Assembly: GCA_964437335.1 (NCBI GenBank)
Contig: CAYTGL010000001.1
Coordinates: 1 to 64,000, forward strand
Direction of reading: 5' to 3'
Length of the DNA: 64,000 bases
Origin: JAITWN01 sp964437335
Lineage (GTDB): Bacteria > Pseudomonadota > Gammaproteobacteria > SZUA-140
Shown here: positions 58,438 to 64,000 of the stretch, piece after piece
How the letters are laid out: every line of letters starts with the position of its first letter
Position numbering within the stretch: the stretch's first letter is position 1
The notes under the pieces: generated by a model
What the model saw: only the letters and a program-made list of their open reading frames with translations
The model's database searches: none
What the model was told of the DNA's origin: nothing
Made by a program: the position numbers and the translations under genes

Positions 58438-59934
58438 ATGCATCCGCTACCCCACCACCTCTATCGCGCCGCGCAGGTCAGGGAACTCGACCGCCTTGCG
58501 ATCGATGAATATGGGATACCTGCAACGGCCCTGATGGAACGGGCCGGCGCCGCGGCCTTCGGCGTGCTGCAGTGGCGCTGGCCGGACGTACGGCGCATCG
58601 CGGTGTTATGCGGGACCGGCAATAATGGCGGCGACGGTTATGCGCTCGCGCGCCATGCCCGCGCCGCGGGTTATGCCGTTGATGTCTTTCACCTCGGCAC
58701 ACCGCAGGACCCGCACGGCGCCGCGGCCCAGACCGCTGAAGTGCTGGTCTCGAACGGGCCTCCCGTGGCGGCCTGGGAAGGGCAGCCGCTGGAAGAGTAC
58801 GAATTGATCGTCGATGCGCTGTTCGGCACCGGTCTCGATCGTGAGGTCACCGGCGTACCACGCAAGGCCATCCTCGCGATCAATGCCAGCGGTGCGAAGG
58901 TGCTGGCGCTCGATGTGCCGTCCGGTCTTGATGCGGATACCGGCCATGTGCTGGGTGCGGCGATTCGCGCCGATGTGACCGTGACCTTCATCGGACTGAA
59001 GCAGGGGCAGTTTACCGCGGCGGGCCTCGATTGCTGCGGTGCCGTCCATTACAGCAGCCTCGATGTACCGGTTGAAATCTTTTCGCGCGTGACGCCGGCG
59101 GCAATCCGCTATGCGCTCGACAGCCTCGAGGAACTGCTCGCGCCGCGGCCCAGGGACAGCCACAAGGGACACTTTGGCCATGTGCTCGTGATCGGCGGCG
59201 AGCGTGGCATGAGCGGCGCGGTCCAGCTCGCGGCTGAGGCGGCGTTGCGCAGCGGGGCAGGGCTGGTCAGCATCGCAACGCGCGCCGAGCATGCCGCATT
59301 GCACACTATCCGGTGCCCGGAGATCATGTCACACGGTATCGAGGGCGGCGCCGGCCTGCGCGGATTGATCGAGCGCGCGTCCGTCATCGCGATCGGCCCC
59401 GGTCTCGGCCGCTCGGCCTGGGCGCACGGCCTGCTCGGTGTGGTGCTCGAATCACGGCGGCTGCCGATCATCGTGGATGCCGATGCGCTGAATCTGCTGG
59501 CCGCAGAACCTCAGCGGCGCGACGACTGGATACTGACACCGCATCCGGGTGAGGCGGGGCACCTGCTCGGCGCGACAGCGGAGGAAGTTCAGCGCGATCG
59601 CTTCACGGCCGTCGAAACCCTGCAGAAGCGTTATGGCGGTGTCGTGGTACTGAAAGGCGCCGGCACCCTGGTTTGTTCCGGCGATCGGGTCATCGGCCTG
59701 TGCGCTGCGGGAAATCCGGGCATGGCCGCCGGCGGCATGGGGGACGTGCTGACCGGCATCATCGCAGGGTTGGTCGCCCAGCACATCAGCCTTGCCGATG
59801 CGGCTTGTCTCGGCGCCATGCTGCACGCGGAAGCCGGCGACCGGGCCGCCGCAACCAGCGGGCAGCGCGGCCTGATCGCCAGCGATCTGCTCGCCAGACT
59901 GCCAAGACTGATCAATCCGCAAGCGCGCCGCTGA
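58438..59934 (+). CDS. nnr: Bifunctional NAD(P)HX epimerase/dehydratase
   Basis: Repairs hydrated NAD(P)H. The 498 residues start at ATG 58438 (MHPLPHHLYRAAQVRELD). The N-terminal NnrE epimerase half (about 1-215) has VLCGTGNNGGDGYALARHAR; the C-terminal ADP/ATP-dependent NnrD dehydratase half has GHFGHVLVIGGERGMSGA, AIGPGLGRS and NPGMAAGGMGDVLTGIIAG. Longer frames upstream run through queG and are rejected. Stop overlaps the tsaE start (TGATG). Confidence 0.95.
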   Translation: MHPLPHHLYRAAQVRELDRLAIDEYGIPATALMERAGAAAFGVLQWRWPDVRRIAVLCGTGNNGGDGYALARHARAAGYAVDVFHLGTPQDPHGAAAQTAEVLVSNGPPVAAWEGQPLEEYELIVDALFGTGLDREVTGVPRKAILAINASGAKVLALDVPSGLDADTGHVLGAAIRADVTVTFIGLKQGQFTAAGLDCCGAVHYSSLDVPVEIFSRVTPAAIRYALDSLEELLAPRPRDSHKGHFGHVLVIGGERGMSGAVQLAAEAALRSGAGLVSIATRAEHAALHTIRCPEIMSHGIEGGAGLRGLIERASVIAIGPGLGRSAWAHGLLGVVLESRRLPIIVDADALNLLAAEPQRRDDWILTPHPGEAGHLLGATAEEVQRDRFTAVETLQKRYGGVVVLKGAGTLVCSGDRVIGLCAAGNPGMAAGGMGDVLTGIIAGLVAQHISLADAACLGAMLHAEAGDRAAATSGQRGLIASDLLARLPRLINPQARR

Positions 59935-60389
59935 TGCGGTGCAGGATCGCCACGGAGGAGGAGATGGCGGTGCTCGGTGCGCGGCTCGCCCAGGCCCTCA
60001 TAGGCGGATGCATCATCACGCTGGGCGGTCCGCTCGGCGCGGGCAAGACGACGCTGGTGCGCGCGGTCCTGCGTGCGCTCGGCCATGCCGGCACTGTCAG
60101 GAGTCCGACCTATACTCTGGTCGAATCCTATGCCGTTCGCGGGATGAAGATTCATCATTTCGATTATTATCGCCTTGCCGATCCTGCCGAGCTGGAGTAC
60201 ACCGGATTGCGGGATCTGCTCGAACCCGGCGCGATCGGCCTGATCGAGTGGCCAGAACGCGGCGCAGGGTGGACACCACCGGTGGATCTCCATATCGAGA
60301 TTTCGCTGACCGGGTCGATACGGGAAGTGGAATTACGCGCATTGGGGCCGGGCGGGCGAAGAATCATAGCGGGGATCTCCTGTCCATAA
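59934..60389 (+). CDS. tsaE: tRNA t6A synthesis ATPase TsaE
   Basis: TsaE is the ATPase that resets the TsaB-TsaD complex. The 151 residues start at ATG 59934 overlapping the nnr stop. Walker A GPLGAGKTTLVRAVLRALG, VRSPTYTLVESY, HHFDYYRLADPAELEYTGL and IEWPERG are all family hallmarks. Length is normal. amiC follows 127 bp later. Confidence 0.96.
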   Translation: MRCRIATEEEMAVLGARLAQALIGGCIITLGGPLGAGKTTLVRAVLRALGHAGTVRSPTYTLVESYAVRGMKIHHFDYYRLADPAELEYTGLRDLLEPGAIGLIEWPERGAGWTPPVDLHIEISLTGSIREVELRALGPGGRRIIAGISCP

Positions 60390-60516
60390 ACTTCAATGGC
60401 TTAGGATGCTTATATCAGGTCGCGTACAAAAACTTCATGGTATCTATCTTAAATACTTGCAATCACACAGGGTTTATATTAAAAAATCCGGGTCGCGGAT
60501 TAGCAGAGAAAACAGA

Positions 60517-61833
60517 ATGAAGAAGCTAATCGCCTCTGTGGCGGGATTAGTCGGATGCCTCCTCGCTCTCGCATCTGTTGCGCAGGCCGCTGATGTCGGG
60601 GTGCTCGGCGTGCGCATGTGGCCCGCGCCGGACAGCAGCCGGATCGTGTTCGACGTCAGCGGTCCGGTGCGCTACAAGGTCTTCCGCCTCGACAATCCCG
60701 ATCGGGTCGTCGTCGATTTCAGCAACGCATCGCTCAAGACCCGCCTGCCTTCGCCGTCCCAGCAGGATCGCATTACGCAGCGCGTCCGCCATGCGGTGCG
60801 CGGCCAGGATGATTTACGGATCGTACTCGACGTCAGTCAGCCGATCGATGTCAAGAGTTTTCTGCTCGAACCCAATGAACACTACGGACACCGGCTCGTC
60901 CTCGACCTGGTTAAACCGCAGGCCGCGCGCGATCCGGTCGTGACGCACAACGTGCAGGCGACGCCGGATACGGATACCCCGCGCGAGATCGTGATCGCGA
61001 TCGATGCCGGCCACGGCGGCGAGGATCCCGGCGCGCGCGGTTACGCGGGGAACTATGAAAAGGATCTGGTGCTCGCAATCGCCCGTCGGCTCCAGTCTCT
61101 CGTTGCGAACGAGCCGGGTATGCGCCCGGTGATGATTCGCGATGGTGATTATTTCATCAGCCTGCGCAATCGAACACTGAAGGCGCGCGCGGCGAAGGCG
61201 GACCTGTTCGTGTCGATCCACGCCGACGCGTTCCATGATCAGCGAGTCAGAGGCTCGTCGCTGTACGTGCTGTCGCAGGGCGGCGCGAGCAACGAGGCGG
61301 CGCGCTGGCTCGCCGAGCGGGAGAATGCCTCGGACCTGATCGGTGGCGTCAGTCTCGACAACAAGGACAATGTGCTCAAATCGGTGCTGCTCGACCTGTC
61401 GCAATCCGCAACGATCGAGGCGAGTTTCGAGGCCGGGGATGCGATCCTCCGTCATATGAGCCCGCTCGGGCGGGTGCACAAGCCGCGCGTGCAGCAGGCG
61501 GGTTTTGCGGTGCTGAAGTCGCCGGACATCCCGTCAGTGCTGATCGAGACCGCGTTCATCTCGAATCCCGAGGACGAGAGCAAGCTGCGCAACGACCGTC
61601 ACCAGCAGGCCGTCGCCGAGGCGATATTCCGGGGGTTAAAGGACTATTTCAACAAGCATCCGCCGGCCGGCACGCTGTATGCGGTGAACCGCCGTCATAT
61701 CATCTCGCGGGGCGATACGCTGTCGCAACTGGCGCAGCAGTATCGCGTCAGCGTCGATAACCTGCGCATCGCGAACAACCTGAAAAACGATGTCTTGCGC
61801 ATCGGCCAGGTCCTGCAGATCCCGCCGGGTTAG
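60517..61833 (+). CDS. amiC: N-acetylmuramoyl-L-alanine amidase AmiC-type with LysM
   Basis: A periplasmic septum-splitting amidase. The 438 residues start at ATG 60517 with a signal peptide (about 1-23, ...AQA). An AMIN domain (about 25-130, RIVFDVSGPVRYKVFRLDNP) targets the septum; the zinc-dependent Amidase_3 domain spans about 155-380 (IAIDAGHGGEDPGA, SIHADAFHD, VLIETAFISNPEDE); a C-terminal LysM (RHIISRGDTLSQLAQQYRVS) binds peptidoglycan. The usual tsaE-amiC-mutL order. The 127-bp leader is unusually AT-rich. Confidence 0.95.
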   Translation: MKKLIASVAGLVGCLLALASVAQAADVGVLGVRMWPAPDSSRIVFDVSGPVRYKVFRLDNPDRVVVDFSNASLKTRLPSPSQQDRITQRVRHAVRGQDDLRIVLDVSQPIDVKSFLLEPNEHYGHRLVLDLVKPQAARDPVVTHNVQATPDTDTPREIVIAIDAGHGGEDPGARGYAGNYEKDLVLAIARRLQSLVANEPGMRPVMIRDGDYFISLRNRTLKARAAKADLFVSIHADAFHDQRVRGSSLYVLSQGGASNEAARWLAERENASDLIGGVSLDNKDNVLKSVLLDLSQSATIEASFEAGDAILRHMSPLGRVHKPRVQQAGFAVLKSPDIPSVLIETAFISNPEDESKLRNDRHQQAVAEAIFRGLKDYFNKHPPAGTLYAVNRRHIISRGDTLSQLAQQYRVSVDNLRIANNLKNDVLRIGQVLQIPPG

Positions 61834-61922
61834 CCCTCCGGCCCGGACAAGGCCCTTCTGCGAATAATCTGCGGGGATCAACAACGCTGACCCCTCGACT
61901 GCGTCACGGGTATAATGCCCCG

Positions 61923-63725
61923 ATGCGCATCCACCGCCTGTCAGACCAGCTCGCCAACCAGATCGCCGCCGGCGAGGTCGTCGAACGGCCGGCCTCGGTC
62001 GTCAAGGAACTGCTCGAAAACAGCCTCGATGCCGGCGCGACCGAGATCGCGATCGATATCGAACAGGGCGGCCTGCGCCTGATCCGCGTCCGCGACGATG
62101 GCTGCGGCATTCATCACGACGACCTCGGTCTCGCCCTGAGCCGGCACGCGACCAGCAAGCTCAGGACGGCCGAAGAACTCGGCAGCATCCGCACGCTCGG
62201 CTTCCGCGGCGAGGCGCTGCCGAGCATCGTATCGGTGGCGCGGCTCGTGCTGACATCGCGCACAAGCGAGGATCCACATGCGTGGCGCACCGAGGCCGGG
62301 CTCGACGGCGCGGTCGGCGCGCCGGTTCCGGCCGCGCATCCGCCCGGCACGACGGTCGAAGTCCGCGACCTGTTTTTCAACATTCCGGCGCGGCGCAAGT
62401 TCCTGCGCACCGAGCGCACCGAGTTCGGCCATATCGAAGAGATCTTCCGGCGTATCGCGCTCAGCCGTTTCGATGCCGGTTTCCTGCTCACGCACAATCA
62501 GCGCGCGATCCACCAGCTCCGGCCGCTTCCCGCGCAGCGGGAACGCATACAGCGCATCGCGGACCTGTGTGGCGAGTTGTTCGCGGCGAATTGCCTGGAG
62601 ATCAGACGGGAAGCGGGCGATTTGCGCTTGTTCGGCTGGATCGGACTGCCAACCGCGTCACGCGCCCAGACCGATCTCCAGTACTTCCATGTCAATGGGC
62701 GTGTCGTGCGTGACCGCCTGGTCGCACACGCGATCCGCCGCGCCTACCAGGACGTGCTCTATCATGGACGGCATCCGGCCTATGTCCTGTATCTTGAGAT
62801 CCCGCCCGGCGAGGTCGATGTCAACGTACATCCGACCAAGCACGAGGTGCGCTTCCGGGAGAGCCGGCGCATCCATGATTTCCTGTTCCGCACGATCCAT
62901 GACGCGCTGGCGCGCAGTGGACCGGGCGCGGAAAGTATCGGCGACCCTGTCCGCATGCCGATCGTCAGTCCGGGCGGGTGTGACGAGTCGGCTCAGTCGA
63001 GTCCGGGAGTTCAGCGGGCAGGTGGTATTCAGCACGCGATGCCGCTCCCGCGTAATGACAGGGGCGTCGACTCGAGATTGCTCTACGCGACCTTGCAGGG
63101 CGCCGTCGCGAACGCCGTGCATGAAGACGCCGGAGACGACGTGCACCCGCTCGGGCGTGCGCTCGCACAGATCCACGGCGTCTATATTCTTGCCGAAAAC
63201 AGGCACGGACTGGTCCTGGTCGACATGCACGCGGCACACGAACGCATCGTCTACGAACGCATGAAACTCAGCCACCGCGATGGCGGAATCCGTTCACAAC
63301 CGCTGCTCGTACCGCTGACGATTCGCATGAGCCGCCGCGAGGTCGCGCTGGTCGAACAGCACCAGACGGTATTCGACGCGATCGGTCTCGAGGTCGCGTG
63401 CCTGTCCGACGACACCGTTGCGGTGCGCGCGGTGCCGAATCTGCTGTGCGAGTCCGATGTCGATACCCTGGTCAGGGACATCATCGCCGATCTCGGTGCC
63501 GACGGGGACAGCAGCCGCGCCGATGAACGGATCGACGAGATCCTCGCGACGATGGCCTGTCACGGTTCGGTACGGGCAAATCGCCGTCTCACGCTGCCGG
63601 AAATGGATGCGCTGCTTCGTGACATGGAGCGCACCGAACGCAGCGGGCAATGCAATCACGGCCGCCCGACCTGGGTGCAGCTCGACATGCAGGCGCTGGA
63701 TCGGTTGTTTTTGCGCGGGCGATAA
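61923..63725 (+). CDS. mutL: DNA mismatch repair protein MutL
   Basis: MutL links mismatch recognition to excision. The 600 residues have GHKL ATPase motifs (LLENSLDAGATEI, DDGCGIHHDD, GFRGEALPSI) and NVHPTKHEVRF. The C-terminal domain contains DMHAAHERIVYE at 434-445, which fits the endonuclease motif DQHA-X2-E-X4-E with Met for Gln, plus ACHGSVRANRRL and CNHGRPTWVQL. This points to a nicking MutL as in Pseudomonas and MutH-less bacteria. miaA, often next, does not follow within 275 bp. Confidence 0.96.
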   Translation: MRIHRLSDQLANQIAAGEVVERPASVVKELLENSLDAGATEIAIDIEQGGLRLIRVRDDGCGIHHDDLGLALSRHATSKLRTAEELGSIRTLGFRGEALPSIVSVARLVLTSRTSEDPHAWRTEAGLDGAVGAPVPAAHPPGTTVEVRDLFFNIPARRKFLRTERTEFGHIEEIFRRIALSRFDAGFLLTHNQRAIHQLRPLPAQRERIQRIADLCGELFAANCLEIRREAGDLRLFGWIGLPTASRAQTDLQYFHVNGRVVRDRLVAHAIRRAYQDVLYHGRHPAYVLYLEIPPGEVDVNVHPTKHEVRFRESRRIHDFLFRTIHDALARSGPGAESIGDPVRMPIVSPGGCDESAQSSPGVQRAGGIQHAMPLPRNDRGVDSRLLYATLQGAVANAVHEDAGDDVHPLGRALAQIHGVYILAENRHGLVLVDMHAAHERIVYERMKLSHRDGGIRSQPLLVPLTIRMSRREVALVEQHQTVFDAIGLEVACLSDDTVAVRAVPNLLCESDVDTLVRDIIADLGADGDSSRADERIDEILATMACHGSVRANRRLTLPEMDALLRDMERTERSGQCNHGRPTWVQLDMQALDRLFLRGR

Positions 63726-63732
63726 TCCTTAA

Positions 63733-63760
63733 GGGTCAGACCCCTACGGGGTCTGACCCC
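63733..63760. repeat. GGGTCAGACCCC palindrome after mutL
   Basis: GGGTCAGACCCC followed by TACG and GGGGTCTGACCCC forms nested palindromes; nearly the same unit is at 48853-48881. Confidence 0.65.
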
Positions 63761-63762
63761 AT

Positions 63763-63800
63763 GGATCAACGACTCTGGTGCCTTGATCCTTTTCTAATTT
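63763..63800 (+). terminator. Intrinsic terminator of mutL
   Basis: GGATCAA (63763-63769) pairs with TTGATCC (63783-63789), followed directly by TTTTCTAATTTTTT. This is a classic stem plus T-tract, though the loop of 13 nt is large. Confidence 0.6.
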
Positions 63801-64000
63801 TTTATATCAATTAATTCATGTAGATAATTAGATAATACTGAGTAGCTCACTTCACAAGTTAATCATTATGTTGTAATCGTAATATATATGTGATAACGTG
63901 TGCCTGCGAGTTTGCGAATGGATTGCTGGACAAGGATGTCCTCTCTTTTCCGTCCTTGCCGGGTATGCGTAGATGAGTTGCATCACTGAGATTACCGCTC
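63801..64000. other. AT-rich non-coding end of window
   Basis: About 200 bp of AT-rich sequence after the mutL terminator. No reading frame or RNA gene was recognised; a gene may begin beyond the window. Confidence 0.4.

Noticed and set aside
59673..59933. N-terminal extension of tsaE inside nnr
   Set aside because: Arg/His-rich out-of-frame translation of nnr; the ATG at 59934 overlapping the nnr stop gives the normal TsaE length.
1..64000. CRISPR array, tRNA, rRNA, prophage or insertion sequence
   Set aside because: No regularly spaced repeats, cloverleaf with CCA end, rRNA signature, phage gene set or transposase was recognised by eye.

Overview
The window reads as chromosome of a GC-rich gammaproteobacterium with a polar, Pseudomonas/Vibrio-type flagellar system. 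The evidence is FlhF/FleN plus FliA, sigma-54 (-24/-12) promoter sequences in front of flagellar genes, a MotC/MotD-like stator, and neighbourhoods typical of the class (yoaA-tsaB, rsgA-M48-orn, queG-nnr-tsaE-amiC-mutL, ffs-dnaX-ybaB-recR). I cannot name the genus. No tRNA, rRNA, CRISPR array, prophage or intact insertion sequence was seen.

Region 1 (1-14,934) is the flagellar block, all on +: fliK, fliLMNOPQR-flhB, flhA-flhF-fleN-fliA, then stator genes motC/motD-like and two small genes (a 58-residue basic/acidic protein and a DUF2802 protein). Three sequences matching the sigma-54 consensus precede fliK, fliL and the small-gene pair. The cheYZAB block that usually lies between fliA and motC is absent. 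Two long-stem palindromic elements with a shared internal core lie before fliK and between flhB and flhA.

Region 2 (15,000-27,400) is a mixed stretch: a REC-GGDEF-EAL c-di-GMP protein with a degenerate GGDEF site, a GYF/pentapeptide membrane protein, a kinase-like APH/P-loop fusion, an unknown protein, yoaA-tsaB-HIT, a di-haem peroxidase, SlyD, a DUF3300 protein and a glutaminyl cyclase.

Region 3 (27,360-48,600, all on -) looks like a metal/metallophore import region. A six-gene TonB2/TtpC-type energiser (DUF3450, ExbB-like TtpC, ExbB, ExbD, TonB, TPR) follows a tandemly repeated Fur-box-like leader. It is followed by two related DUF4198 + TonB-dependent-receptor units. Between them sits a visibly AT-richer block with a third receptor and a complete NikABCDE/Dpp-type ABC importer. 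A truncated trkH 3' end at 36.1 kb matches the intact trkH at 47.1 kb, and the receptor leaders match as well, so this is a segmental duplication split by an acquired block. One receptor copy is frameshifted.

Region 4 (48,600-64,000) is housekeeping: 4.5S RNA, dnaX-ybaB-recR, an NsrR-type regulator converging on rsgA across a perfect 29-bp palindrome that contains both stop codons, a Ste24-like protease, orn, a small cluster with another DUF4198 protein and a tri-haem cytochrome, then queG, nnr, tsaE, amiC and mutL.

The most unusual themes are the duplicated, mosaic receptor/importer region and the set of small secreted proteins (three DUF4198 proteins and one unknown) whose predicted mature N-terminus is histidine.
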